A stretch of DNA of 64,000 nt from Dyella sp. A6 (GCF_036320485.1 NZ_CP132911.1:3410001-3474000); one strand, 5' to 3'. Counted from the stretch's first letter, positions 52,729 to 62,561 are shown. Numbers and translations: made by a program. The notes: generated from the sequence alone by a model not told the origin.

Positions 52729-53475
52729 ATGAACAAGCTCCAGGGCAAGACCGCTCTCGTCACCGGCGCCTCCAAAGGCATCGGCGCAGCCATCGCCAGG
52801 GCACTGGCCGCCGAAGGCGCGGCGATCGCGGTGAATTATGCATCCGACAAAACCGGCGCCGATGCCGTCGTCGCCGAGATCGTCCAGGCCGGTGGCAAGG
52901 CATTCGCCGTGCAGGGCAGCGTTGCCGACGCCGCCGGAGCGCAAGCCATCGTCGCGCAGACAGTCGAACAGTTCGGCCGGCTCGACATCCTGGTCAACAA
53001 CGCCGGCGTCTACGAGTTCGCGCCGATCGAAGAGATCACCGAGCAGCACTACCGCAAGCAGTTCGACGTCAACGTGCTGGGCCTGCTGCAGACCACCCAG
53101 GCGGCTGCGAAATATCTCGGCCAGGGCGGCAGCATCATCAACATCGGCTCGCTGGTCAGCCGCATCACGCCGCCCGGCTCGGCGGTGTACTCGGCCACCA
53201 AGGCAGCGGTGGAAGGCATCACCGGCGCGCTCGCCCGGGAGCTTGGGCCGCGCGGCATCCGCGTCAATGCGCTCAACCCTGGCCTGGTGGAAACCGAGGG
53301 CACCCACAGCGCCGGCTTCATCGGCTCCGACTTTCACCACGGCGCGGTGGCGGAAACGCCGCTTGGCCGCACCGGCCAGCCACGTGACATCGCCGCGATA
53401 GCGGTATTCCTGGCCTCCGACGATGCCGGCTGGCTCACCGGCGAGAAGCTCTACGCCAGCGGCGGCATGCGCTGA
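52729..53475 (+). CDS. SDR-family oxidoreductase under ArsR control
   Basis: Classical short-chain dehydrogenase of 248 residues. Cofactor motif TGASKGIGAAIARAL (about 13-27), NNAG (about 90-93), catalytic Ser in SLVSRI and Y-SAT-K (about 157-161), and PGLVETEG after. It resembles 3-oxoacyl-ACP reductase/glucose-1-dehydrogenase-like enzymes, of which many in proteobacteria are paired with an ArsR-type regulator and respond to electrophiles or aldehydes; the substrate is unknown. An aldehyde dehydrogenase gene follows 100 nt downstream on the same strand. Confidence 0.88.
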   Translation: MNKLQGKTALVTGASKGIGAAIARALAAEGAAIAVNYASDKTGADAVVAEIVQAGGKAFAVQGSVADAAGAQAIVAQTVEQFGRLDILVNNAGVYEFAPIEEITEQHYRKQFDVNVLGLLQTTQAAAKYLGQGGSIINIGSLVSRITPPGSAVYSATKAAVEGITGALARELGPRGIRVNALNPGLVETEGTHSAGFIGSDFHHGAVAETPLGRTGQPRDIAAIAVFLASDDAGWLTGEKLYASGGMR

Positions 53476-53575
53476 GGCAACGCTGTGGCGGAGCACCTGA
53501 GCAAGGCGCTCCGCCGACATACCTGCACGCGTCCTGTGTCACCATCGTGCCTTCGCATCGTGGTGCCACCCGACC

Positions 53576-54991
53576 ATGCCATCCGCACGCACAACCGAGC
53601 TTTCCGACACCTTGCAGCACCTGCGTAATGCGCAGTCCCGTGCGCCGATGCCCGACTGGCCGGTCCGCGCGCAGCGCCTGCGGCAACTCGAGGCACTGCT
53701 GCTGCGGCATCGCAAGCAGATCATCGACGCCATCCATGCGGATTTCGGCCAACGTCCGGCCGAGGAAACCGAACTGCTCGAGCTGTTTCCGAGCATCTCG
53801 GCGATCCGTCACGCACTGCGCCATGGCAAGCGCTGGATGAAGCCGCGACGGCATCTCGCCGACTGGTTGTTCCTGCCCGCGCGCACCGAACTGCGCCCGC
53901 AACCGCGCGGCGTGGTCGGCATCATCGTGCCGTGGAACTACCCGCTTTACCTGGCGGTCGGCCCGCTGGTCGACGCCCTGGCCGCCGGCAACCGCGCCAT
54001 GGTGAAAATGAGCGAATACACCCCACGCTTTTCCGCGCTGTTCGCGGAGCTGGCGGCAGGCTGCTTCCAGCCCGACGAAGTGCAGGTCATCACCGGTGAC
54101 GCCGACGTGGCACAGGCCTTTGCCGCACTGCCGTTCGACCACCTGCTGTTCACCGGCTCGACCGCCGTTGGTCACCACGTGATGCGCGCCGCCGCCGACC
54201 ATCTCACCCCGGTGACGCTGGAGCTGGGCGGCAAGTCGCCCGTCATCGTGGGGCCCGGGGCACGCCTCGATCACGCCGTCGAGCGCATCCTGTTCGGCAA
54301 GCTGGTGAATGCCGGGCAGACCTGCATCGCGCCCGACTACGTGCTGCTGCCGCGCGGACAGGTCGAAGCCTTCACGACCCTTGCCCGGGCCGCAGTGGCC
54401 AGGCTCTATCCCGACATGGCGCGCAACCCGCAGTACGCCAGCATCGCCACCGACCGGCATTTCGAACGCCTGGCCGGACTTCACGACCAGGCCGTGGCAG
54501 CCGGCGCGCGCAGCGTCGCACTGACCGATGCCGCACGCGACGCCGACCGCCGCCTGCTGCCGCCGATGCTGCTTGCCGACGTGCATGACGACATGACGGT
54601 GATGCAGGAAGAGATCTTCGGCCCGCTGCTACCGCTGGTTCCCTATGACAGCCTGGATGAGGCGATCGCCTATGTCGCTGCCCACCCGCATCCTTTGGCG
54701 CTGTACCTGTTCGAGACCGACCGGACCCGCATCGACACAGTGCTCTCGCGCACCCACGCCGGCGGCGTCAGCGTGAACGACACGCTCTATCACATCGCCC
54801 AGCACCGCCTGCCGTTCGGCGGCGTGGGCTCGTCGGGCATGGGCGGTTACCACGGCGAAGCCGGGTTCCGCACTTTCTCACATATCAAGCCGGTGTTCCG
54901 GCAGGCGCGCTTCAACGGCGCGGGACTGCTCAACCCGCCGTATGGCGCACGCTTCCGGCAGATGCTGGGATGGCTGCTCGGGCGCGATTGA
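53576..54991 (+). CDS. aldehyde dehydrogenase, coniferyl-aldehyde dehydrogenase-like
   Basis: NAD(P)-dependent aldehyde dehydrogenase of 471 residues, close to the CalB/fatty-aldehyde type. The cofactor region is GIIVPWNYPLYLAVGPLVDALAAGN (about 115-139); catalytic Glu in VTLELGGKSPVIVGPG (about 208-223); catalytic Cys in NAGQTCIAPDYVLL (about 243-256); EEIFGPLLPLV (late motif); PFGGVGSSGMGGYHGEAGF at the end. It has a hydrophobic C-terminus without a strong anchor. The substrate is inferred only. A strong bidirectional terminator lies 61 nt after the stop. Confidence 0.88.
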   Translation: MPSARTTELSDTLQHLRNAQSRAPMPDWPVRAQRLRQLEALLLRHRKQIIDAIHADFGQRPAEETELLELFPSISAIRHALRHGKRWMKPRRHLADWLFLPARTELRPQPRGVVGIIVPWNYPLYLAVGPLVDALAAGNRAMVKMSEYTPRFSALFAELAAGCFQPDEVQVITGDADVAQAFAALPFDHLLFTGSTAVGHHVMRAAADHLTPVTLELGGKSPVIVGPGARLDHAVERILFGKLVNAGQTCIAPDYVLLPRGQVEAFTTLARAAVARLYPDMARNPQYASIATDRHFERLAGLHDQAVAAGARSVALTDAARDADRRLLPPMLLADVHDDMTVMQEEIFGPLLPLVPYDSLDEAIAYVAAHPHPLALYLFETDRTRIDTVLSRTHAGGVSVNDTLYHIAQHRLPFGGVGSSGMGGYHGEAGFRTFSHIKPVFRQARFNGAGLLNPPYGARFRQMLGWLLGRD

Positions 54992-55052
54992 TCCCGGCGC
55001 ACCAGTCAGGCATCCACGCGGCCCGGCGCGTCCGGTCAAACGCCATGCACAA

Positions 55053-55082
55053 AAAAACCTCCCCGCGAACGGGGAGGTTTTT
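55053..55082. terminator. bidirectional Rho-independent terminator
   Basis: 13-bp perfect stem AAAAACCTCCCCG / CGGGGAGGTTTTT with a CGAA tetraloop: the A-run on one arm becomes the T-run on the other, so it should stop transcription from the aldehyde dehydrogenase (plus) and from the FadL porin (minus). Confidence 0.9.
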
Positions 55083-55108
55083 GCGCAAGAATCCGTTCGC
55101 CGTAGCGA

Positions 55109-56545
55109 TCAGAACTTGTATTGCGCCGACAGGCTGAACAGGTTGCCGTAGTCGTTGTAGCTGCCGGTGAGCACATCCCCGGTGGAACTGGACGAACCGT
55201 CGAGGTGCGCCGCATTCACGAAAATGTGCGCGAACGAGGCATCGATCTCGAAGTGCTGGTTGGCCTTGTAGCCGATACCCACGGTGACAAACTGGCGGGT
55301 GGAATCGGGTACGCGCGGGTCGCGGTTGCTGGCACGGGTCGGGGTGGTGTCCACAGCCAGGCCGCCACGCAGGGTCAGCTTGTTGGTGAGGTAGTAGTCG
55401 CCACCGATCGAGGCGTACCAGGTGTTGTGCCAGTTGAACGGCTCGACCGTGGTCGGCTGCGCCGCATTGGCATAGTGCACCACCAGCTGCTTGAACACGT
55501 TCCACTGGGTCCAGGACAGGTCGATGCCGATGCCGAACTTCTGGGCCTGGTGCCAGTAGCTGGCCGTGGCCGTGGCCGGCGTGGTCAGGTTGGCCGTACC
55601 GGTGGTGTGCTGGAACGGTACCGCGCCATTGAGCAGCGCTGCCACCGTCGGCGTGCTGAGCAGGTAGGCCACGTTGTCGGGCACGGTGAAATTTGCCGAG
55701 CCGCTCAGCTTGTGCGTGATCTTCGAGTGGTAGTCGAGTGCAAAACGGTCGTTCGGGGTCAGCCTCCACAGGCCACCGAGCTGCCAGCCGTAGCCCCAGT
55801 CGTTGCCCTTGATGTCGGCATAGCCGTCGCTGCCCGCCGGTACAAGCGCACCGATCTGCTGCGCCAGCGCAGACGCCTGCGCAGCGGGAATCAGGCCCGC
55901 GGCCACACCCTGCTGGACCAGACCCTGGCCGACCATGTTGTAGTTGATCGCCGAAGACAGCTCGGCGCTGGTGCGCTGGGCGATCAGGCTGGCACCCAGG
56001 CTGAAGGTATCGGTCACGTCATAGGACGCCGAGAACGTGGCGTCCAGCGATTCCAGCTTGGTCTTGATCGCGTTGTAGCGGCCGACCCAGTTGCGGTCGT
56101 ACTCGGTCTGGAAACCGAACGGCACGCTGAGGCCCGCACCGATATGCCAGCGCTGGCCAACCTGGGTGGCGATGAAGAAGGCCGGCACCGGCAGCGTGGT
56201 ACCGGCGTCGCCGCCGTTGCCGCCGCTGATCGGGTTGCCTGCCGCATCGTGCGCCGTACCGCTGAACTTGGCACTGAAATTGATGGCCGTGACATCGGCC
56301 TGGAAATAGGTGCCGTGCAGCTCGGACATGGCCGCGGGATTGTTTGCCACGACCGAGACGTCGTCGCCCGCCGTGGCCGAGCCCGCATAGGCGCGGCCCA
56401 TGGCCTTGGCGCTGTCTTCCTTCAGCTGGAACGCGCTGGCATGCGCGCTCATCGGCACACCAAGGCCCGCGGCAACAGCCAGGCTCAGGGCGGCCAGCGC
56501 GAGCGGCCGCGCCGCACCGGTGATAGGACCGAAAGACTTGTACAT
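55109..56545 (-). CDS. FadL/OmpP1-family outer-membrane porin
   Basis: Outer-membrane 14-stranded barrel for hydrophobic compounds such as fatty acids; 478 residues. It has a Sec signal of about 37 residues ending in SAHA, then the family start ASAFQLKEDSAKAMGRAYAG (hatch). NNPAAMSELHGT is the conserved NPA region. WHIGAGLSVPFGFQTEYDRNWVGRY and the terminal LFSLSAQYKF (aromatic C-terminus) are typical. Its ribosome-binding site is CAGGAG. There is no dedicated fadD or regulator beside it. Confidence 0.92.
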   Translation of the reverse strand: MYKSFGPITGAARPLALAALSLAVAAGLGVPMSAHASAFQLKEDSAKAMGRAYAGSATAGDDVSVVANNPAAMSELHGTYFQADVTAINFSAKFSGTAHDAAGNPISGGNGGDAGTTLPVPAFFIATQVGQRWHIGAGLSVPFGFQTEYDRNWVGRYNAIKTKLESLDATFSASYDVTDTFSLGASLIAQRTSAELSSAINYNMVGQGLVQQGVAAGLIPAAQASALAQQIGALVPAGSDGYADIKGNDWGYGWQLGGLWRLTPNDRFALDYHSKITHKLSGSANFTVPDNVAYLLSTPTVAALLNGAVPFQHTTGTANLTTPATATASYWHQAQKFGIGIDLSWTQWNVFKQLVVHYANAAQPTTVEPFNWHNTWYASIGGDYYLTNKLTLRGGLAVDTTPTRASNRDPRVPDSTRQFVTVGIGYKANQHFEIDASFAHIFVNAAHLDGSSSSTGDVLTGSYNDYGNLFSLSAQYKF

Positions 56546-56741
56546 CGCGTGCTCCTGCAGATCGTTGGGCGACTTGGTATAAAGCAAGGATACTTGCTGC
56601 GCATTGATTCATACGCGCGTTTGATCCCCGTGGGCGGCACTCTGCCGACTCCAGCGAGGGCATGCAAGTGCGGTTGCAGCAAACGACAGACGTACAGACT
56701 GCTACCCTTCCACCCAGGTCACCCCACTCGCGGATGCCGCC

Positions 56742-57035
56742 ATGCACAGTTATGTCTACGCCAGCCTGCGCAAGGCCGATACCTATCTGTGGCTTGCCCG
56801 ACGCGACCAGTTCGACGTGATCCCGGCCTCGCTGGCATTGATGCTGGGCGAACTGCGCTTCGCGCTGGAAGTCGAGCTGACCGGCGAACGTCGTCTGCCG
56901 CACGAAGACGTGAGTGTAGTGATCGAGCACCTGCGCACCCAGGGCTGGCACCTGCAATTGCCACCGAACGCCACCCTGGCGACAGCCAACCATCTGCCTT
57001 ACCAGACCGGACCGACGGATCGCCGCGACGAATGA
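56742..57035 (+). CDS. YcgL-domain protein
   Basis: 97 residues. MHSYVYASLRKADTYLWLARRDQFDVIPASLALMLG (1-36) is the YcgL signature, with HEDVSVVIEHLRTQGWHLQLP as the second half. It is a small conserved gammaproteobacterial protein of unknown function, cytoplasmic and without cysteines. It is divergent from the FadL porin and 60 nt before the ankyrin gene. Confidence 0.9.
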   Translation: MHSYVYASLRKADTYLWLARRDQFDVIPASLALMLGELRFALEVELTGERRLPHEDVSVVIEHLRTQGWHLQLPPNATLATANHLPYQTGPTDRRDE

Positions 57036-57095
57036 TGGTTTCTTGTTAACAAAGGATTACCGTCTGTTGTTGCAACGCTTTCTATACTCGCCGTC

Positions 57096-60000
57096 ATGCC
57101 TCCTTCCAAATCGCACCGGCGCCCGGCGCCCTTGTTGTCTTCGCTCGCATGGTTCGTGCCCGGGTTGATCGCTGTCGCGATCGCCGCCATCGGCGCACAT
57201 CCCCTTGCGCTCATTCCTCTGCTGCTGGCCAACACGCTGACCATGGCCGCCGTCTGCCATGCCATCGGATTCGATCCCGAGCCCCATTTCGGGCGGACCG
57301 TGCTGCGTCGTGGCGCGGCCCATCTGGTGATGTTCACCACCTACGCGGCGCTGGTATTCCTGCTCGTCGCTTGGCCGATGCTGTGGCTGAGCCAGCAGCA
57401 CAGCCTGGGAGCGACCGTCGTGCTGGCCGCCGTGCTAGTTGTCGCGCTGGCCGTGCAGTGGCGGTTGTGGCCCGCATTCGGCCTGGTGTTCGTGTGGGAC
57501 GACGCGTACCCGGCCCAGGGGCAGCATGAAGGCTCGTGGATCTTCACCGCCACCGCCCGCAGCATCGCGTTCGGACGCCACCTGTCGCGCGAGGAACGCT
57601 TTTTCAGCCACTTCCTGCCTGCCGCGCTGTCGCTGCTGGTGATGGCCTTCACCGCCATCGCGCTGAGCGGGCTTTACGGCGTGCTGCCGGCAGAACTGCG
57701 TACCGCGGCGCTGGCCGTGTACGCCATCGTCATCATGCCGCTGGGCTGCCTGATCGTGGCCAACCGCACGCTGCGCGCGCTGCTGTGCGAGGGACGCCAG
57801 GCCCATCGCGCACAGGCGCATCGACAGCAGGCGCAAGCCGCCGAACCCGCGCCCGTCGCCCTGAGCGACGAGGAACGCGCCGCCGGCACCCCGGAGCAGG
57901 CCGCCGCCCTGCTTGCCGCTGCCCGCGCCGGCGATATCGAACGCGCGCTTGCCCTGCTCGACGCCGGCGCATCGCCCGATGCCGCCCCGCTCCCGGGCGA
58001 CCGTGACCAGCGCCCGGTACTGATGCTGGCGGCGCTGCTGCCGGACACCCGTCTGCTGCGCGCACTGATTACCCGCGGCGCCGACCTCAACCGTGCCAGT
58101 GGCGGACTCACGCCACTGCTGGCGGCCACCCGTGACAGCCGCGCCGGACGTGCCGACGCGGTGATGACCCTGCTCGCGAACGGCGCCAGCCCGCTGACCA
58201 CCGACGCCGAAGGCAACACCCCGCTGCACGGCGCCGTGCTCAGCGAGGAACCGATCGTCGCCGCGATGCTGCTGGATGCTGCGGCACCGGTGGACGCGCT
58301 CAACCAGGCCGGCCTCAGTCCGCTGGCCGTCGCCTGCCGGGCCGCCAACTGGCCGCTGGCGAAATTCCTGCTGGAGCGCGGCGCCAAGCCGGCCCCCAGC
58401 AGCGGCGAGCCCGCCCTCGTGGCCGCCGCCGGCATTGCCGACGACGATCCAGAAGGCGTGAAGCTGCTGCTCAAGCATCGCGCCTCCGTCAACACCGTGG
58501 ATGCCGACCACCGCAGCGCGCTGATGACCGCCGCCGCCGAAGGCCATGAACAGATCGTGCGGGCCCTGCATGCCGCCCATGCCGACGTGAACCTGGCCGA
58601 CCGGCATGGCAGCACCGCACTGATGGAGGCTGCCCGCACCGGTGTCCCGGGCATCATGCAGCTGCTCGCCGAGGCGCAGCCCGATGCTCGCGCACGCGAC
58701 AAGCACGGTCGTGACGCACTCACCCTGGCCTGCCAGTCGCCACACGCACACGCGGATACCGTGCGCGCACTGCTGGCCCTTGGGGCCGAGCCGAAAACAC
58801 CCGGCAGCGATGGCCGCAGCGCACTCGACCATGCCGCTGCCGCCGGCCGCTGGGACCTGGTCGCCCTGCTCGACCCCGACACACCGCTGCCCTCCACCCT
58901 TGAGCCGGACACCCTGCTCACCGAAGGTGCCGATACCCCGGCACACCTGCTCGACGCATTGCGCTTCGGCCACTGGGCCGTCGTGTCCAGCTTTGCCACC
59001 CGCGTGCGCGAGTGGTCCCAGGCCGAGCGCGCGCAGCTGTACCTCGACCTGTCCGATGCAGGCCTGAGCACCGCGCGCCGCTGGCTGCTCGACCACGGCC
59101 TGGACGCGGAAGCCCGTCTGGCAACCGGCGCGTCCGCAGTACCGGCCGACGACGAGACAACACCGGTCACCCCAGCCGGCCTGCGTCTGTTCGACGCCCT
59201 GCTGTCGCGCCTGCCCGCATCGACCGAAGCGGTGGAGGACCTGATGGCCGCCGGCGCAACGCCCGCTGGCGCCGACCTGCTCGCGCTCGCCCTGAACCAT
59301 CTGCAGGGCTCCGCACAAGGCGCCGCGCTGCCGCTGGCGATGCTGGAACGCGGTGCTGATCCGTTCGGCCCCGACGTCCAGGGGCGCACACCGCTGCACC
59401 TGGCTGCGGAAACCGGCCTGCTGCCGCTGCTGCATACCCTGCTGATGCGCGGCTGCAATCCGAACGTGCGCGATGCCAGCGGTCGCACGCCGCTGTTCGC
59501 GGCGCTGGGGCATGGCGCGCAGGCGCTGCCGCTGGTGCGCGAGCTGGTCGCCCACGGTGCCGATGCCGAGGCGATGGACGCCCATGGCGAAACCCCGCTT
59601 GGACTGGCACTGGAACACCCCGAGATCGAGCGCTGGCTCGATTGGGGCGAGTGGTCGCGCCCCAACCGTCCCCTGCGCGCCGCCGACCTGCCGGCCGCCG
59701 CCAAGATCGGAGCGGTCACCGCGGTGGAGCGCCTGCTCGAGCTCGGCTTTGCCGTGGACACCCGCGACGCGCATGGTGCCAGTGCCCTGCTTCATGCATG
59801 CGGCGCCGGCCACCACGAGATCGCGGCACGCCTGCTGGATGCCGGCGCCGATGCCGGACTGGCCACCAGCAACGGCATGACGCCGCTAGCCGCCGCTGTC
59901 GGCGCCCACCGTGAAGGACTGGTTTCGCTGCTGCTCGAACGCGGCGCACCGGTCGATCAGCGGCTTCCCGGCGAGGCCACCGCCCTGATGATTGCCGCCG

Positions 60001-60560
60001 CCATGGGCCATGCCGACGTCATCGAACGCCTGCTCGGCGCCGGTGCGGAACTCGGCGCGACGGACTCGCGCGGACGCGATGCCCTGCACGCCGCCGCGCA
60101 GTTCGGCTTCGAACATAACGACAGCCTGCGCGCCCGCCGCCTGTTCGATGTGCTGCTGAAGCACAAGGCCGAGGTAAACCGCGCCGACCAGGAAGGCAAG
60201 ACTCCACTGTTGTTGTTGCTGGGCGCGCACATGCGACCGGGCAGTGATTGCGACGCCACCCATATCGGCGCGCTGCTGCCGGTGCTGCTGGACGCCGGTG
60301 CCCAGATCGAGCACGCCGACCAGCGCGGCGTCACCGCTCTGCACGCCTGCGCCATGCACGCCCTGCTGCCGCCGGCACGGGTACTGCTCTCGCGTGGCAC
60401 CGACCGCAATGCCGCCGATGCATTCGGTCGCACCGCCGCCGATGTGGCGCGTCAGCTGGGTTATGTCGACATCGCCCACGAACTGGCACCACGCAGCGGC
60501 ACCGGCGCGATTCCCAGCGTGCGGCAGACCCTGCGCCAGCCGGCACAGCCGGCGGAGTAA
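57096..60560 (+). CDS. large membrane-anchored ankyrin-repeat protein
   Basis: 1154 residues. The first about 230 residues hold five to six membrane segments (around 15-60, 74-98, 103-128, 168-192, 200-222) and match no family I can name. Residues about 255-1140 are a solenoid of many ankyrin-type repeats (pattern G-TPLH-AA-xxG---LL--GA), for example GNTPLHGAVLSEEPIVAAMLLD, GRTPLHLAAETGLLPLLHTLL and GRDALHAAAQFGFEHNDSLR. A middle section (about 610-700) is less regular. The solenoid is predicted cytoplasmic. No signal peptide, catalytic motif or partner gene is seen. TATACT (57083-57088) is only 7 nt before the ATG, with no ribosome-binding site. Confidence 0.85.
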   Translation: MPPSKSHRRPAPLLSSLAWFVPGLIAVAIAAIGAHPLALIPLLLANTLTMAAVCHAIGFDPEPHFGRTVLRRGAAHLVMFTTYAALVFLLVAWPMLWLSQQHSLGATVVLAAVLVVALAVQWRLWPAFGLVFVWDDAYPAQGQHEGSWIFTATARSIAFGRHLSREERFFSHFLPAALSLLVMAFTAIALSGLYGVLPAELRTAALAVYAIVIMPLGCLIVANRTLRALLCEGRQAHRAQAHRQQAQAAEPAPVALSDEERAAGTPEQAAALLAAARAGDIERALALLDAGASPDAAPLPGDRDQRPVLMLAALLPDTRLLRALITRGADLNRASGGLTPLLAATRDSRAGRADAVMTLLANGASPLTTDAEGNTPLHGAVLSEEPIVAAMLLDAAAPVDALNQAGLSPLAVACRAANWPLAKFLLERGAKPAPSSGEPALVAAAGIADDDPEGVKLLLKHRASVNTVDADHRSALMTAAAEGHEQIVRALHAAHADVNLADRHGSTALMEAARTGVPGIMQLLAEAQPDARARDKHGRDALTLACQSPHAHADTVRALLALGAEPKTPGSDGRSALDHAAAAGRWDLVALLDPDTPLPSTLEPDTLLTEGADTPAHLLDALRFGHWAVVSSFATRVREWSQAERAQLYLDLSDAGLSTARRWLLDHGLDAEARLATGASAVPADDETTPVTPAGLRLFDALLSRLPASTEAVEDLMAAGATPAGADLLALALNHLQGSAQGAALPLAMLERGADPFGPDVQGRTPLHLAAETGLLPLLHTLLMRGCNPNVRDASGRTPLFAALGHGAQALPLVRELVAHGADAEAMDAHGETPLGLALEHPEIERWLDWGEWSRPNRPLRAADLPAAAKIGAVTAVERLLELGFAVDTRDAHGASALLHACGAGHHEIAARLLDAGADAGLATSNGMTPLAAAVGAHREGLVSLLLERGAPVDQRLPGEATALMIAAAMGHADVIERLLGAGAELGATDSRGRDALHAAAQFGFEHNDSLRARRLFDVLLKHKAEVNRADQEGKTPLLLLLGAHMRPGSDCDATHIGALLPVLLDAGAQIEHADQRGVTALHACAMHALLPPARVLLSRGTDRNAADAFGRTAADVARQLGYVDIAHELAPRSGTGAIPSVRQTLRQPAQPAE

Positions 60561-60570
60561 GCCCCATCGA

Positions 60571-60600
60571 TCCGGGCGCGCGGCAGCGACGCCGCCCGGA
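60571..60600. terminator. convergent terminator between the ankyrin and Kef-type genes
   Basis: 8-bp stem TCCGGGCG / CGCCCGGA with a 14-nt loop in the 48-nt gap between the two convergent stop codons. No U-run. Confidence 0.45.
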
Positions 60601-60608
60601 CTTCGCGC

Positions 60609-62447
60609 TCAGCTTTCGTCGGTCAGCGGACGACCGGCATCCTGTTCGCGCAGCTTTTCCGATTCGGGCGACGCATCGGCCTCGAACAGCTTTTCGAGTT
60701 CGGACAGCGCTTCGCGCGTCGTCTGCATCAGCTTGGCCTCGTCGTCGTAGACCAGGTATTGCGTCTTGATCAGTTCGGCATCCTGCCGGCGGAAGCGCTC
60801 CACCCGGTCGATGGCACGCTCGGACGACATGCCCAGCGCGACCAGGGCCATCTTGGTCATCTTCAGGCTGGAATACAGGGTCTCGCGCACCGGCTCGTCG
60901 ATGCCCATGTCCATCAGTCGCCAGACGTGCTGGCGATTGCGCGCGCGCGCCACGATCTTCAGGTGCGGATACATGCGCTTGACCACGCGGGCCACGCGCA
61001 GGTTCGCCTCGGGATCGTCGTTGGCCAGCACGAAAACCTCGGCCTTGTCGGCCTGTGCGGCGCGCAGCAGCTCCGGCCGGGCCGGGTCGCCGTAGAAGAT
61101 GTCGTTCCAGTTGCCGAAACGGCGCACCATGTCCATCTGCTCGATGGAGTGGTCCAGCGCCACGAACGGAATGCCCTCGGCACGCAGGATACGGCCCACC
61201 ACCTGACCCATGCGACCGAAACCGGCAATGATCACGCGCGGCGCCCCGGTTTCGATGGTGTCGTAGGCGCGCGCCGGCTTCTTTGCCTTGTCGTTGCCGA
61301 GCAGCTTCGCCAGCAGGGCCACCAGCAACGGCGTCAATCCCATCGACAGGGTGATCGCCAGTACCAGCACGCCGTCCTGCTGGGGAGCGAGCAGCCCCTG
61401 CGCGCGAGCCAGCTTGAGGGTCACGAAGGCGAACTCGCCGCCGCTGGCCAGCAACACCGCCAGGCGCAGCGCATCGCGACGTTCCAGCCCGCCCACCATC
61501 CGCCCCAGCGGCCACAGCAGCACGCCCTTGACCAGCATCAGCAGGGCCGTGAGTCCGAGCACCTGCAGCGGAATCTTCAGCAGCAGGCCGACCTGCATCG
61601 ACATGCCCACGCTGACGAAGAACATGCCGAGCAGCAGCCCCTTGAACGGTTCGATGTGCGATTCCAGTTCATGGCGATATTCCGAATCGGCCAGCAGCAT
61701 GCCAGCGAGGAAGGCACCCAGGGTCACCGACACGCCGGCCAGCTCCATCAGCAGCGCCACCCCCATCACCACCAGCAGCGCCGTGGCCGTGGACACTTCC
61801 ACCGTATCGGCCTTGGCCACGAAGCGGAACACCGGGCGCAACAGGTAACGGCCGCCGACCACCACCGCGACGATCACCCCGACCGTGCGCAGTGCCGCTG
61901 CCAGATCGAACCCATGGTGCGTCGAGGATCCCGCCAGCAGCGGTATGGCCGCGATCAGCGGAATCGCAGCCAGGTCCTGGAACAGCAGGATCGCGAAGGC
62001 CTGCCGGCCATAGGCCGAACCGGCCTCCTTGCGCTCGGCGAGAATCTGCAGGCCGAACGCCGTGGACGACAGCGCCAGACTACCGCCGATGATCACCGCC
62101 GCGCGCCCGGGCAGCCCGAACAGCGCCCATGCGACCGCGCCGATCACCACGCTGCTGGCCACCACCTGCAACAGGCCGGTGCCGAACACCGAGCGGCGCA
62201 TCACCCACAACCGCTGTGGCGACAGCTCCAGGCCGATCACGAACAGCATCAGCACGACGCCGAATTCGGAAATCGACGCAATGCCGTCCACATTACCCAC
62301 CAGGCGTAGCACCGACGGCCCGATCACCACGCCAGCCAGCAGGTAGCCCAGCACCGAGCCCAGCCGGAAGCGCTTGGTCAGCGGCACCGCGATCACTGCT
62401 GCCAGCAGCAGTACCACCGCCGTCTCCAGGAAATGATGTCCGTTCAC
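60609..62447 (-). CDS. Kef-type potassium/proton antiporter (CPA2, TrkA-N domain)
   Basis: 612 residues. The CPA2 membrane domain occupies about 1-385 with about 12 segments (SISEFGVVLMLFVIGLELSPQRLW; SLALSSTAFGLQILAERKE; FLAGMLLADSEYRHELES). The RCK/TrkA-N nucleotide-binding domain starts near residue 400 with RVIIAGFGRMGQVVGRIL and contains DHSIEQMDMVRRFG and VFVLANDDPEANLRVARVVKRMYPHLKIVARARNRQHVWRLMDMG. It is the KefB/KefC class; the glutathione-adduct response cannot be deduced and no kefF/kefG accessory is nearby. The start is a GTG at 62447 with GGAGGC upstream. Confidence 0.93.
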   Translation of the reverse strand: MNGHHFLETAVVLLLAAVIAVPLTKRFRLGSVLGYLLAGVVIGPSVLRLVGNVDGIASISEFGVVLMLFVIGLELSPQRLWVMRRSVFGTGLLQVVASSVVIGAVAWALFGLPGRAAVIIGGSLALSSTAFGLQILAERKEAGSAYGRQAFAILLFQDLAAIPLIAAIPLLAGSSTHHGFDLAAALRTVGVIVAVVVGGRYLLRPVFRFVAKADTVEVSTATALLVVMGVALLMELAGVSVTLGAFLAGMLLADSEYRHELESHIEPFKGLLLGMFFVSVGMSMQVGLLLKIPLQVLGLTALLMLVKGVLLWPLGRMVGGLERRDALRLAVLLASGGEFAFVTLKLARAQGLLAPQQDGVLVLAITLSMGLTPLLVALLAKLLGNDKAKKPARAYDTIETGAPRVIIAGFGRMGQVVGRILRAEGIPFVALDHSIEQMDMVRRFGNWNDIFYGDPARPELLRAAQADKAEVFVLANDDPEANLRVARVVKRMYPHLKIVARARNRQHVWRLMDMGIDEPVRETLYSSLKMTKMALVALGMSSERAIDRVERFRRQDAELIKTQYLVYDDEAKLMQTTREALSELEKLFEADASPESEKLREQDAGRPLTDES

Positions 62448-62561
62448 GCCCGATCAGCCTCCTTCAGTCTGAGGCTGATTATTCCACGCACCGGCCATAC
62501 ATGAACCACGACCCGCAACACGACTCACATCCGGACCCCAACCGTGGGATCATCGGCGCCC

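Noticed and set aside
57435..59816. 793-codon minus-strand frame opposite the ankyrin gene
   Set aside because: GC-rich shadow; ankyrin repeats are regular on the plus strand.
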